Shown: positions 26,037 through 39,873 of the stretch, one piece after another
Position numbering within the stretch: the first letter of the stretch is position 1
Layout: each line of letters opens with the position of its first letter
From: Halictus rubicundus
Lineage: Eukaryota; Arthropoda; Insecta; Hymenoptera; Halictidae
Length of the DNA: 64,000 bases
Assembly: GCF_050948215.1 (NCBI RefSeq)
Contig: NW_027488564.1
Span: forward strand, 1,426,001-1,490,000
Direction of reading: 5' to 3'
Program-made: the position numbers and the translations under genes
The notes under the pieces: generated by a model
Database searches by the model: none
What the model was told of the DNA's origin: nothing
What the model saw: only the letters and a program-made list of their open reading frames with translations

Positions 26037-29000
26037 TATCCTCTATCCTATCCTCTATCCTATCCTATCCTCTATCCTATCCTATCTTCTATCCTATCCT
26101 ATCCTCTATCCTATCCTATCCTCTATCCTATCAAAACCCCAACCCTATCCTCTGTCCTATCCTATCCTCTATCCTATCCTATCCTCTATCCTATCCTATC
26201 CTCTATCCTCTATCCTCTATCCTCTATCCTCTATCCTATCCTATCCTCTATCCTATCCTATCCTCTATCCTATCCTATCCTCTATCCTATCCTCTATCCT
26301 ATCCTCTATCCTATCCTCTATCCTATCCTCTATCCTATCCTCTATCCTATCCTATCCTCTATCCTATCCTATCCTCCATCCTATCCTATCCTCAATCCTA
26401 TCCTTTCCTGTATCCTATCCAATCCTGTATCCTATCCTGTCCTCTATCCTATCCTATCCTCTATCCTATCCTATGCTCTATCCTATCCTATCGTCTATCC
26501 TATCCTCTATCCTATCCTATCCTCTATCCTATCCTATCCTCTATCCTATCCTATCCTCTATCCTATCCTATCTTCTATCCTATCCTATCCTCTATCCTCT
26601 ATCCTATCCTATCTTCTATCCTATCCTATCCTTTATCCTATCCTATCCTTTATCCTATCCTATCCTCTATCCTATCCTATCCTCTATCCAATCCTCTATC
26701 CTATCCTATCCTCTATCCTATCCTATCCTCTATCCTATCCTATCTTCTATTCTATCCTATCCTCTATCCTATCCTATCCTCTATCCTATCAAAACCCCAA
26801 CCCTATCCTCTATCCTATCCTATCCTCTATCCTATCCTATCGTCTATCCTATCCTCTATCCTATCCTATCCTCTATCATATCCTATCCTCTATCCTATCC
26901 TTTATCCTATCCCCTGTCCTATCCTATCCTCTATAATATCCTATCCTCTATCCTATCCTTTCCTCTATCCTATCCTATCGTCTATCCTATCCTCTATCCT
27001 ATCCTATCCTCTATCCTATCAAAACCCCTACCCTATCCTCTGTCCTATCCTATCCTCTATCCTATCCTATCCTCTATCCTATCCTATCCTCTATCCTATC
27101 CTATCCTCTATCCTATCCTATCCTCTATCCTATCCTATCCTCTATCCAATCAAATCCCCTATCCTATCCTCTATCCTATCCTATCCTCTATCCTATCCTA
27201 TCCTCCATCCTATCCGATCCTCAATCCTATCCTTCCCTGTATCCTATCCAATCCTGTATCCTATCCTGTCCTCTATCCTATCCTATCCTCTATCCTATCC
27301 TATCCTCTATCCTTTCCTATCCTCTATCCTATCCTATCCTCTTTCCTATCCTATCCTCTATCCTATCCTATCCTCTATCCTATCCTATCGTCTATCCTAT
27401 CCTCTATTCTATCCAATCCTCTATCCTATCCTATCCTCTATCCTAACCTATCGTCTATCCTATCCTATCCTCTATCCTATCCTTTCCTGTATCCTATCCA
27501 ATCCTGTATCCTATCCTGTCCTCTATTCTATCCTACCCTCTATCCTATCCTGTCCTCTATCCTATCCTATCCTCTATCCTATCCTATGCTCTATCCTATC
27601 CTATCGTCTATCCTATCCTCTATCCTATGCTATCAAATCCCCTATCCTATCCTCTGTCCTATCCTATCCTCTATCCTTTCCTATCCTCTATCCTATCCTA
27701 TCCTCTTTCCTATCCTATCCTCTATCCTCTATCCTATCCTATCCTCTATCCTAACCTCTATCCTATCCTATCCTCTATCCTATCCTATCCTCCATCCTAT
27801 CCTATCCTCAATCCTATCCTTCCCTGTATCCTATCCAATCCTGTATCCTATCCTGTCCTCTATCCTATCCTATCCTCTATCCTATCCTATCCTCTATCCT
27901 TTCCTATCCTCTATCCTATCCTATCCTCTTTCCTATCCTATCCTCTATCCTATCCTATCCTCTATCCTATCCTATCGTCTATAATATCCTCTATTCTATC
28001 CAATCCTCTATCCTATCCTATCCTCTATCCTAACCTATCCTCTATCCTATCATATCCTCTATCCTATAATATCCTCTATCCTATCCTATCCTCTATCCAA
28101 TCCTCTATCCTATCCTATCCTCAATCCTATCTTATCCTCTATCCTATCCTGTCTTCTATCCTATCCTATCCTGTATCCTATCAAATTCCCTATCCTATCC
28201 TGTATCCTATCCTATCCTCTATCCTATCCTATCCTCTATCCTATCCTATCCTCTATCCTATCCTATCCTCTATCCTATCCTATCGTCTATCCTATCCTCT
28301 ATCCTATCCTATCCTCTATCCTATCCTAACCACCATCCTATCCTATCCTCAATCCTATCCTTTCCTGTATCCTGTCCAATCCTGTATCCTATCCTGTCCT
28401 CTATCCTATCCTATCCTCTATCCTATCGTATCCTCTATCCTATCCTATCGTCTATCCTGTCCTCTATCCTATCCAATCCTCTATCCTATCCTATCCTCTA
28501 TCCTATCATATCCTCTATCCTATAATATCCTCTATCCTATATTATCCTCTATCCAATCCTCTATCCTATCCTATCTTCTATCCTATCCTATCCTCTATCC
28601 TATCAAATCCCCTATCCTATCCTCTATCCTATCCTATCATCTATCCTCTATCCTATCCAATCCTCTATCCTATCCTATCCTCTATCCTATCCTATCCTCT
28701 ATCCAATCCTCTATCCTATCCTATCCTCAATCCTATCTTATCCTCTATCCTATCCTGTCTTCTATCCTATCCTATCCTGTATCCTATCAAATTCCCTATC
28801 CTATCCTCTATCCTATCCTATCCTCTATCCTATCCTATCGTCTATCCTATCCTCTATCCTATCCTATCCTCTATCCTATCCTATCGTCTATCCTGTCCTC
28901 TATCCTATCCAATCCTCTATCCTATCCTATCCTCTATCCTATCATATCCTCTATCCTATAATATCCTCTATCCTATCCTATCCTCTATCCAATCCTCTAT

Positions 29001-31304
29001 CCTATCCTATCCTCTATCCTATCCTATCCTCTATCCTATCCTATCCTCTATCCTATCCTATCCTCTATCCTATCCTATCGTCTATCCTATCCTCTATCCT
29101 ATCCTATCCTCTATCCTATCCTAACCTCCATCCTATCCTATCCTCAATCCTATCCTTTCCTGTATCCTGTCCAATCCTGTATCCTATCCTGTCCTCTATC
29201 CTATCCTATCCTCTATCCTATCGTATCCTCTATCCTATCCTATCGTCTATCCTGTCCTCTATCCTATCCAATCCTCTATCCTATCCTATCCTCTATCCTA
29301 TCATATCCTCTATCCTATAATATCCTCTATCCTATCCTATCCTCTATCCAATCCTCTATCCTATCCTATCCTCTATCCTATCCTATCCTCTATCCAATCC
29401 TCTATCCTATCTACCCTCTATACTATCCTATCGTCTATTCTATCCTCTATCCTATCCTATACTCTATCCTATCCTATCCTCCATCCTATCCTATCCCCAA
29501 TACTATCCTTTCCTGTATCCTATCCAATCCTGTATCCTATCCTGTCCTCTACTCTATCCTACCCTCTATCCTATCCTGTCCTCTATCCTATCCTATCCTC
29601 TATCCTATCCTATGCTCTATCCTATCCTATCGTCTATCCTATCCTCTATCCTATCCTATCAAATCCCCTATCCTATCCTCTGTCCTATCCTATCCTCTAT
29701 CCTTTCCTATCCTCTATCCTACCCTATCCTCTTTCCTATCCTATCCTCTATCCTGTCCTATCCTCTATCCTATCCTATCCTCTATCCTATCCTATCCCCT
29801 ATCCGATCCTCTATCTTATCTTATCATCTTTCCTCTATCATATCCTATCTTCTATCCTATCCTATCCTCTATCCTATCAAATCCCCTATCCTATCCTCTA
29901 TCCTATCCTATCATCTATCCTCTATCCTATCCTATCCTCTATCCTATCCTATCTTCTACCCTATCCTATCCTCTATCCTACCCTATCCTCTATCCTATCC
30001 TATCCTCTATCCAATCCTCTATCCTATCCCATCCTCTATCCTATCCTATCCTCTATCCTATCCTATCCTCTGTCCTATCCTATCCTCTATCCTATCCTAT
30101 CCTCTATCCTATCCTATCGTCTATCCTATCCTCTATCCTATCCTATCCTCTATCCTATCCTATCCTCTATCCTATCCTATCCTCTATCCTATCCTATCCT
30201 CTATCCTATCCTATCCTCTATCCTATCCTATCCTCTATCCTATCCTATCCTCTATCCTATCCTATCCTCTATCCTATCCTATCCTCTATCCTATCCTATC
30301 CTCTATCCTATCCTATCAAATCCCCTATCCTATCCTCTGTCCTATCCTATCCTCTATCCTTTCCTATCCTCTATCCTATCCTATCCTCTTTCCTATCCTA
30401 TCCTCTATTATATCCTATCCTCTACCCTATCAAATCCCCTATCCTATCCTCTGTCCTATCCTATCCTCTATCCTATACTATCCTCTATCCTATCCTATCC
30501 TCTATCCTATCCTATCCTCTATCCTCTATCCTATCCTATCCTCTATCCTATCCTATCCTCTATCCTATCCTATCCTCTATCCTATCCTATCCTCTATCCT
30601 ATCCTATCCTCTATCCTATCCTATCCTCTATCCTATCCTATCCTCTATCCTATCCTCTATCCTATCCTATCCTCTATCCTATCCTCTATCCTATCCTCTA
30701 TCCTATCCTCTATCCTATCCTCTATCCTATCCTATCCTCTATCCTATCAAAACCCCAACCCTATCCTCTGTCCTATCCTATCCTCTATCCTATCCTATCC
30801 TCTATCCTATCCTATCCTCTATCCTCTATCCTCTATCCTCTATCCTCTATCCTATCCTATCCTCTATCCTATCCTATCCTCTATCCTATCCTATCCTCTA
30901 TCCTATCCTCTATCCTATCCTCTATCCTATCCTCTATCCTATCCTCTATCCTATCCTCTATCCTATCCTATCCTCTATCCTATCCTATCCTCCATCCTAT
31001 CCTATCCTCAATCCTATCCTTTCCTGTATCCTATCCAATCCTGTATCCTATCCTGTCCTCTATCCTATCCTATCCTCTATCCTATCCTATGCTCTATCCT
31101 ATCCTATCGTCTATCCTATCCTCTATCCTATCCTATCCTCTATCCTATCCTATCCTCTATCCTATCCTATCCTCTATCCTATCCTATCTTCTATCCTATC
31201 CTATCGTCTATCCTCTATCCTATCCTATCTTCTATCCTATCCTATCCTTTATCCTATCCTATCCTTTATCCTATCCTATCCTCTATCCTATCCTATCCTC
31301 TATC

Positions 31305-34300
31305 CAATCCCCTATCCTATCCTATCCTCTATCCTATCCTATCCTCTATCCTATCCTATCTTCTATTCTATCCTATCCTCTATCCTATCCTATCCTCTAT
31401 CCTATCAAAACCCCAACCCTATCCTCTATCCTATCCTATCCTCTATCCTATCCTATCGTCTATCCTATCCTCTATCCTATCCTATCCTCTATCCTATCCT
31501 ATCCTCTATCCTATCCTTTATCCTATCCCCTGTCCTATCCTATCCTCTATAATATCCTATCCTCTATCCTATCCTTTCCTCTATCCTATCCTATCGTCTA
31601 TCCTATCCTCTATCCTATCCTATCCTCTATCCTATCAAAACCCCTACCCTATCCTCTGTCCTATCCTATCCTCTATCCTATCCTATCCTCTATCCTATCC
31701 TATCCTCTATCCTATCCTATCCTCTATCCTATCCTATCCTCTATCCAATCAAATCCCCTATCCTATCCTCTATCCTATCCTATCCTCTATCCTATCCTAT
31801 CCTCCATCCTATCCGATCCTCAATCCTATCCTTCCCTGTATCCTATCCAATCCTGTATCCTATCCTGTCCTCTATCCTATCCTATCCTCTATCCTATCCT
31901 ATCCTCTATCCTTTCCTATCCTCTATCCTATCCTATCCTCTTTCCTATCCTATCCTCTATCCTATCCTATCCTCTATCCTATCCTATCGTCTATCCTATC
32001 CTCTATTCTATCCAATCCTCTATCCTATCCTATCCTCTATCCTAACCTATCGTCTATCCTATCCTATCCTCTATCCTATCCTTTCCTGTATCCTATCCAA
32101 TCCTGTATCCTATCCTGTCCTCTATTCTATCCTACCCTCTATCCTATCCTGTCCTCTATTCTATCCTACCCTCTATCCTATCCTGTCCTCTATCCTATCC
32201 TATCCTCTATCCTATCCTATGCTCTATCCTATCCTATCGTCTATCCTATCCTCTATCCTATGCTATCAAATCCCCTATCCTATCCTCTGTCCTATCCTAT
32301 CCTCTATCCTTTCCTATCCTCTATCCTATCCTATCCTCTTTCCTATCCTATCCTCTATCCTCTATCCTATCCTATCCTCTATCCTAACCTCTATCCTATC
32401 CTATCCTCTATCCTATCCTATCCTCCATCCTATCCTATCCTCAATCCTATCCTTCCCTGTATCCTATCCAATCCTGTATCCTATCCTGTCCTCTATCCTA
32501 TCCTATCCTCTATCCTATCCTATCCTCTATCCTTTCCTATCCTCTATCCTATCCTATCCTCTTTCCTATCCTATCCTCTATCCTATCCTATCCTCTATCC
32601 TATCCTATCGTCTATAATATCCTCTATTCTATCCAATCCTCTATCCTATCCTATCCTCTATCCTAACCTATCCTCTATCCTATCATATCCTCTATCCTAT
32701 AATATCCTCTATCCTATCCTATCCTCTATCCAATCCTCTATCCTATCCTATCCTCAATCCTATCTTATCCTCTATCCTATCCTGTCTTCTATCCTATCCT
32801 ATCCTGTATCCTATCAAATTCCCTATCCTATCCTGTATCCTATCCTATCCTCTATCCTATCCTATCCTCTATCCTATCCTATCCTCTATCCTATCCTATC
32901 GTCTATCCTATCCTCTATCCTATCCTATCCTCTATCCTATCCTAACCACCATCCTATCCTATCCTCAATCCTATCCTTTCCTGTATCCTGTCCAATCCTG
33001 TATCCTATCCTGTCCTCTATCCTATCCTATCCTCTATCCTATCGTATCCTCTATCCTATCCTATCGTCTATCCTGTCCTCTATCCTATCCAATCCTCTAT
33101 CCTATCCTATCCTCTATCCTATCATATCCTCTATCCTATAATATCCTCTATCCTATCCTATCCTCTATCCAATCCTCTATCCTATCCTATCCTCTATCCT
33201 ATCCTATCCTCTATCCTCTATCCTCTATCCTCTATCCTCTATCCTCTATCCTATCCTATCCTCTATCCTATCTACCCTCTATACTATCCTATCGTCTATC
33301 CTATCCTCTACCCTTTCCTATCCTCTATCCTATCCTTTCCTCTTTCCTATCCTATCCTCTATCCTATCCTATCTTCTATCCTATCCTATCCTCTATCCTA
33401 TCAAATCCCCTATCCTATCCTCTATCCTATCCTATCATCTATCCTCTATCCTATCCAATCCTCTATCCTATCCTATCCTCTATCCTATCCTATCCTCTAT
33501 CCAATCCTCTATCCTATCCTATCCTCAATCCTATCTTATCCTCTATCCTATCCTGTCTTCTATCCTATCCTATCCTGTATCCTATCAAATTCCCTATCCT
33601 ATCCTCTATCCTATCCTATCCTCTATCCTATCCTATCGTCTATCCTATCCTCTATCCTATCCTATCCTCTATCCTATCCTAACCTCCATCCTATCCTATC
33701 CTCAATCCTATCCTTTCCTGTATCCTGTCCAATCCTGTATCCTATCCTGTCCTCTATCCTATCCTATCCTCTATCCTATCGTATCCTCTATCCTATCCTA
33801 TCGTCTATCCTGTCCTCTATCCTATCCAATCCTCTATCCTATCCTATCCTCTATCCTATCATATCCTCTATCCTATAATATCCTCTATCCTATCCTATCC
33901 TCTATCCAATCCTCTATCCTATCCTATCCTCTATCCTATCCTATCCTCTATCCAATCCTCTATCCTATCTACCCTCTATACTATCCTATCGTCTATCCTA
34001 TCCTCTATCCTATCCTATACTCTATCCTATCCTATCCTCTATCCAATCCCCTATCCTATCCTATCCTCTATCCTATCCTATCCTCTATCCTATCCTATCT
34101 TCTATTCTATCCTATCCTCTATCCTATCCTATCCTCTATCCTATCAAAACCCCAACCCTATCCTCTATCCTATCCTATCCTCTATCCTATCCTATCGTCT
34201 ATCCTATCCTCTATCCTATCCTATCCTCTATCCTATCCTATCCTCTATCCTATCCTTTATCCTATCCCCTGTCCTATCCTATCCTCTATAATATCCTATC

Positions 34301-36782
34301 CTCTATCCTATCCTTTCCTCTATCCTATCCTATCGTCTATCCTATCCTCTATCCTATCCTATCCTCTATCCTATCAAAACCCCTACCCTATCCTCTGTCC
34401 TATCCTATCCTCTATCCTATCCTATCCTCTATCCTATCCTATCCTCTATCCTATCCTATCCTCTATCCTATCCTATCCTCTATCCAATCAAATCCCCTAT
34501 CCTATCCTCTATCCTATCCTATCCTCTATCCTATCCTATCCTCCATCCTATCCGATCCTCAATCCTATCCTTCCCTGTATCCTATCCAATCCTGTATCCT
34601 ATCCTGTCCTCTATCCTATCCTATCCTCTATCCTATCCTATCCTCTATCCTTTCCTATCCTCTATCCTATCCTATCCTCTTTCCTATCCTATCCTCTATC
34701 CTATCCTATCCTCTATCCTATCCTATCGTCTATCCTATCCTCTATTCTATCCAATCCTCTATCCTATCCTATCCTCTATCCTAACCTATCGTCTATCCTA
34801 TCCTATCCTCTATCCTATCCTTTCCTGTATCCTATCCAATCCTGTATCCTATCCTGTCCTCTATTCTATCCTACCCTCTATCCTATCCTGTCCTCTATTC
34901 TATCCTACCCTCTATCCTATCCTGTCCTCTATCCTATCCTATCCTCTATCCTATCCTATGCTCTATCCTATCCTATCGTCTATCCTATCCTCTATCCTAT
35001 GCTATCAAATCCCCTATCCTATCCTCTGTCCTATCCTATCCTCTATCCTTTCCTATCCTCTATCCTATCCTATCCTCTTTCCTATCCTATCCTCTATCCT
35101 CTATCCTATCCTATCCTCTATCCTAACCTCTATCCTATCCTATCCTCTATCCTATCCTATCCTCCATCCTATCCTATCCTCAATCCTATCCTTCCCTGTA
35201 TCCTATCCAATCCTGTATCCTATCCTGTCCTCTATCCTATCCTATCCTCTATCCTATCCTATCCTCTATCCTTTCCTATCCTCTATCCTATCCTATCCTC
35301 TTTCCTATCCTATCCTCTATCCTATCCTATCCTCTATCCTATCCTATCGTCTATAATATCCTCTATTCTATCCAATCCTCTATCCTATCCTATCCTCTAT
35401 CCTAACCTATCCTCTATCCTATCATATCCTCTATCCTATAATATCCTCTATCCTATCCTATCCTCTATCCAATCCTCTATCCTATCCTATCCTCAATCCT
35501 ATCTTATCCTCTATCCTATCCTGTCTTCTATCCTATCCTATCCTGTATCCTATCAAATTCCCTATCCTATCCTGTATCCTATCCTATCCTCTATCCTATC
35601 CTATCCTCTATCCTATCCTATCCTCTATCCTATCCTATCGTCTATCCTATCCTCTATCCTATCCTATCCTCTATCCTATCCTAACCACCATCCTATCCTA
35701 TCCTCAATCCTATCCTTTCCTGTATCCTGTCCAATCCTGTATCCTATCCTGTCCTCTATCCTATCCTATCCTCTATCCTATCGTATCCTCTATCCTATCC
35801 TATCGTCTATCCTGTCCTCTATCCTATCCAATCCTCTATCCTATCCTATCCTCTATCCTATCATATCCTCTATCCTATAATATCCTCTATCCTATCCTAT
35901 CCTCTATCCAATCCTCTATCCTATCCTATCCTCTATCCTATCCTATCCTCTATCCTCTATCCTCTATCCTCTATCCTCTATCCTCTATCCTATCCTATCC
36001 TCTATCCTATCTACCCTCTATACTATCCTATCGTCTATCCTATCCTCTACCCTTTCCTATCCTCTATCCTATCCTTTCCTCTTTCCTATCCTATCCTCTA
36101 TCCTATCCTATCTTCTATCCTATCCTATCCTCTATCCTATCAAATCCCCTATCCTATCCTCTATCCTATCCTATCATCTATCCTCTATCCTATCCAATCC
36201 TCTATCCTATCCTATCCTCTATCCTATCCTATCCTCTATCCAATCCTCTATCCTATCCTATCCTCAATCCTATCTTATCCTCTATCCTATCCTGTCTTCT
36301 ATCCTATCCTATCCTGTATCCTATCAAATTCCCTATCCTATCCTCTATCCTATCCTATCCTCTATCCTATCCTATCGTCTATCCTATCCTCTATCCTATC
36401 CTATCCTCTATCCTATCCTAACCTCCATCCTATCCTATCCTCAATCCTATCCTTTCCTGTATCCTGTCCAATCCTGTATCCTATCCTGTCCTCTATCCTA
36501 TCCTATCCTCTATCCTATCGTATCCTCTATCCTATCCTATCGTCTATCCTGTCCTCTATCCTATCCAATCCTCTATCCTATCCTATCCTCTATCCTATCA
36601 TATCCTCTATCCTATAATATCCTCTATCCTATCCTATCCTCTATCCAATCCTCTATCCTATCCTATCCTCTATCCTATCCTATCCTCTATCCAATCCTCT
36701 ATCCTATCTACCCTCTATACTATCCTATCGTCTATCCTATCCTCTATCCTATCCTATACTCTATCCTATCCTATCCTCCATC
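31305..36782. repeat. 2,739-bp tandem duplication inside the satellite
   Basis: The variant string starting with CAATCCCC at 31305 recurs at 34044, exactly 2,739 bp later. Intervening landmarks keep the same offset: CCAATCAAATCC (31744 and 34483), TATGCTATC (32259 and 34998), CTCTACCCTTTCC (33308 and 36047) and the stop-bounded frames 32260-33141 and 34999-35880. The translated peptides of those two frames are identical residue for residue, so the two copies are nearly identical and recent. The right end of copy 2 diverges at about 36.78 kb, where CCATCC follows. Confidence 0.85.
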
Positions 36783-38698
36783 CTATCCTATCCCCAATAC
36801 TATCCTTTCCTGTATCCTATCCAATCCTGTATCCTATCCTGTCCTCTACTCTATCCTACCCTCTATCCTATCCTGTCCTCTATCCTATCCTATCCTCTAT
36901 CCTATCCTATGCTCTATCCTATCCTATCGTCTATCCTATCCTATCCTCTATCCTATCCTATCAAATCCCCTATCCTATCCTCTGTCCTATCCTATCCTCT
37001 ATCCTTTCCTATCCTCTATCCTATCCTATCCTCTTTCCTATCCTATCCTCTATCCTATCCTATCCTCTATCCTATCCTATCGTCTATCCTATCCTCTATC
37101 CTATCCTATCCTCTATCCTATCCTATCGTCTATCCTGTCCTCTATCCTATCCAATCCTCTATCCTATCCTATCCTCTATCCTATCATATCCTCTATCCTA
37201 TAATATCCTCTATCCTATCCTATCCTCTATCCAATCCTCTATCCTATCCTATCCTCTATCCTATCCTATCCTCTATCCTCTATCCTCTATCCTCTATCCT
37301 CTATCCTCTATCCTATCCTATCCTCTATCCTATCTACCCTCTATACTATCCTATCGTCTATCCTATCCTCTACCCTTTCCTATCCTCTATCCTATCCTTT
37401 CCTCTTTCCTATCCTATCCTCTATCCTATCCTATCTTCTATCCTATCCTATCCTCTATCCTATCAAATCCCCTATCCTATCCTCTATCCTATCCTATCAT
37501 CTATCCTCTATCCTATCCAATCCTCTATCCTATCCTATCCTCTATCGTATCCTATCATCTATCCAATCCTCTATCCTATCCTATCCTCAATCCTATCTTA
37601 TCCTCTATCCTATCCTGTCTTCTATCCTATCCTATCCTGTATCCTATCAAATTCCCTATCCTATCCTCTATCCTATCCTATCCTCTATCCTATCCTATCG
37701 TCTATCCTATCCTCTATCCTATCCTATCCTCTATCCTATCCTAACCTCCATCCTATCCTATCCTCAATCCTATCCTTTCCTGTATCCTGTCCAATCCTGT
37801 ATCCTATCCTGTCCTCTATCCTATCCTATCCTCTATCCTATCGTATCCTCTATCCTATCCTATCGTCTATCCTGTCCTCTATCCTATCCAATCCTCTATC
37901 CTATCCTATCCTCTATCCTATCATATCCTCTATCCTATAATATCCTCTATCCTATCCTATCCTCTATCCAATCCTCTATCCTATCCTATCCTCTATCCTA
38001 TCCTATCCTCTATCCAATCCTCTATCCTCTATCCAATCCTCTATCCTATCTACCCTCTATACTATCCTATCGTCTATCCTATCCTCTATCCTATCCTATA
38101 CTCTATCCTATCCTATCCTCCATCCTATCCTATCCCCAATACTATCCTTTCCTGTATCCTATCCAATCCTGTATCCTATCCTGTCCTCTACTCTATCCTA
38201 CCCTCTATCCTATCCTGTCCTCTATCCTATCCTATCCTCTATCCTATCCTATGCTCTATCCTATCCTATCGTCTATCCTATCCTCTATCCTATCCTATCA
38301 AATCCCCTATCCTATCCTCTGTCCTATCCTATCCTCTATCCTTTCCTATCCTCTATCCTACCCTATCCTCTTTCCTATCCTATCCTCTATCCTGTCCTAT
38401 CCTCTATCCTATCCTATCCTCTATCCTATCCTATCCCCTATCCGATCCTCTATCTTATCCTATCATCTTTCCTCTATCATATCCTATCTTCTATCCTATC
38501 CTATCCTCTATCCTATCAAATCCCCTATCCTATCCTCTATCCTATCCTATCATCTATCCTCTATCCTATCCTATCCTCTATCCTATCCTATCTTCTACCC
38601 TATCCTATCCTCTATCCTACCCTATCCTCTATCCTATCCTATCCTCTATCCAATCCTCTATCCTATCCCATCCTCTATCCTATCCTATCCTCTATCCT

Positions 38699-38714
38699 AT
38701 CCTATCCTCTGTCC
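38699..38714 (+). repeat. Target-site duplication, left copy (12.9-kb element)
   Basis: ATCCTATCCTCTGTCC directly precedes the T-run here and occurs again at 51617-51632. The outer 14 bases (CCTATCCTCTGTCC) are unambiguous; the first two could also belong to the element. Uninterrupted paralogous satellite with the same left and right context is present at 30062-30075 and 53393-53406, carrying the string only once. This supports a genuine target-site duplication of 14-16 bp. Confidence 0.8.
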
Positions 38715-38726
38715 TTTTTTTTTTTT
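38715..38726 (-). other. Poly(A) tail of the 12.9-kb element
   Basis: T12 on the plus strand between the satellite target site and the element's 3' end (GTTTA on the minus strand). It marks the priming side of integration and fixes the orientation as minus. Confidence 0.88.
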
Positions 38727-38999
38727 AAACGGGTATTTGTCTCTATTTCATTTTCTAAAATTACAGAATCACCTAAAAATTACAATGTCTGTCGTAGTTA
38801 AAACTATTTCGCTTATTCAAAATTGTTTGTAAATCTAATACAGTATAATAGTGCTTAGTATAATATAGTATAGTATAGTATACGAAATGCAATAAATTCA
38901 AATTCAAATTCAAAAACACTAAAATAAACTAACTTCTTATTTAACTTTTAACGTATCTTATCTTATTTTATTCGCTACTGTAAATAATTTTCTAGCCTC

Positions 39000-39003
<4 letters not shown>

Positions 39004-39034
<31 letters not shown>
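39004..39034. repeat. (TA)n microsatellite in repeat A
   Basis: 31 nt of alternating T and A. The equivalent tract in the 5' copy is 35 nt (49881-49915). This four-base difference is the only length difference found between the two 2-kb repeats, so it is the sole visible divergence marker. Confidence 0.9.
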
Positions 39035-39036
<2 letters not shown>

Positions 39037-39602
39037 CTATAAATGTTCTTATTTTCTAGTCTTAAACGCTACCTTATTTTTAATTGATTTTTTTTTGGTT
39101 TTTTCGCTCTTAGCCTAATTTAACCTATCATTAAAACGCATGCGCGTGGTCTAAACGTGTCAAGGTGTCGATACCTTCTCTTACTCTAATTTTTTATTCT
39201 TAACTGTATGTTACTTCTTTTATTTTACACGATATACAAAATCTGCTTTGGCGAAATGCCAGCCCTGCTCTCTGGCTTTCCAAAGAGCCCCCACACGGTT
39301 TTATCGTACCCGGCGTTTTCTTAGGTGTTTTCGCGATTATGGTTCCGTACGAAAATTGACCTATCGGGCCGAAATTCGGTATGCGCCTATTTCGGAGGGT
39401 GGCGAGTCTTTCGGGGTCGGATTGGAGAAGTATTCTCCCCCCTGAAAAACTTTTTCGATTTTGCCCCCTCCTTTCCAAGCTGTGGGAAAAATTACCTCGA
39501 ATTTTGAGATTTTCAAAAAGCTGACCCGGTAGTCGGTTAGGGCTCGGCTAGAGCTTTACAACGAGCCGTCGCACGCCTAGATCGGATAAAGTCTAAGTTT
39601 TT

Positions 39603-39610
39603 CTTATATA
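39603..39610 (-). promoter_or_regulatory. Candidate minus-strand TATA box in repeat A
   Basis: TATATAAG on the minus strand, a consensus TATA box, lies just upstream (minus sense) of GAAAAACTTAGAC. A start about 30 nt downstream would fall near 39580. The same motif in the 5' copy (50484-50491) is correctly oriented to drive ORF1 and ORF2. Many R1-type elements use TATA-less internal promoters, so this remains a motif-level prediction. Confidence 0.3.
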
Positions 39611-39863
39611 CCGGGTGTCCCATAAATTTTCGACTGAAAAAATTTTCTGGGTAGGCTATCCTCTTGGGGGGGGGGGTATCTCGGGGTTGGCGACTGGTCT
39701 CCGAAGAAGTTTCGGAGGTACACGGTTTTCGCCTCCGGCCCCCCGTTCTCGAGATAACGACCCTAACACCTACAGGGATAGGTTTTACGAGAAAACTTCC
39801 TATAGGGCGATTGCTTCTTATGTCTATCCCTATCCGTAGCTGCACTAATAGATGTGGGTTAGT

Positions 39864-39873
39864 TATATAAAAA
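39864..39873 (+). promoter_or_regulatory. Candidate plus-strand TATA box in repeat A
   Basis: TATATAAAAA is followed about 30 nt later by a TTCAAG initiator-like sequence (39893-39898). Spacing and sequence fit an RNA polymerase II core promoter pointing away from the element's sense direction. It is duplicated at 50745-50754. It could produce antisense RNA, but no transcript evidence is available here. Confidence 0.3.

Larger units (their letters stand above)
19232..38698. repeat. TATCC-family satellite, block 3
   Basis: About 19.5 kb of the same satellite. From 19.2 to about 24 kb it repeats the order seen at 7.9-12.5 kb. From about 25.7 kb a second higher-order family appears, rich in TATCAAAACCCCAACCC (near 26131, 26791, 30747, 31408, 34145), CTCAATCC plus CTTTCCTG/CTTCCCTG, and TATAATATCC. 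Two large internal duplications are visible: about 25.7-27.6 kb resembles 30.4-32.2 kb (offset about 4.6-4.7 kb), and 31.3-34.0 kb is tandemly repeated at 34.0-36.8 kb. No gene or RNA was found. Confidence 0.97.
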
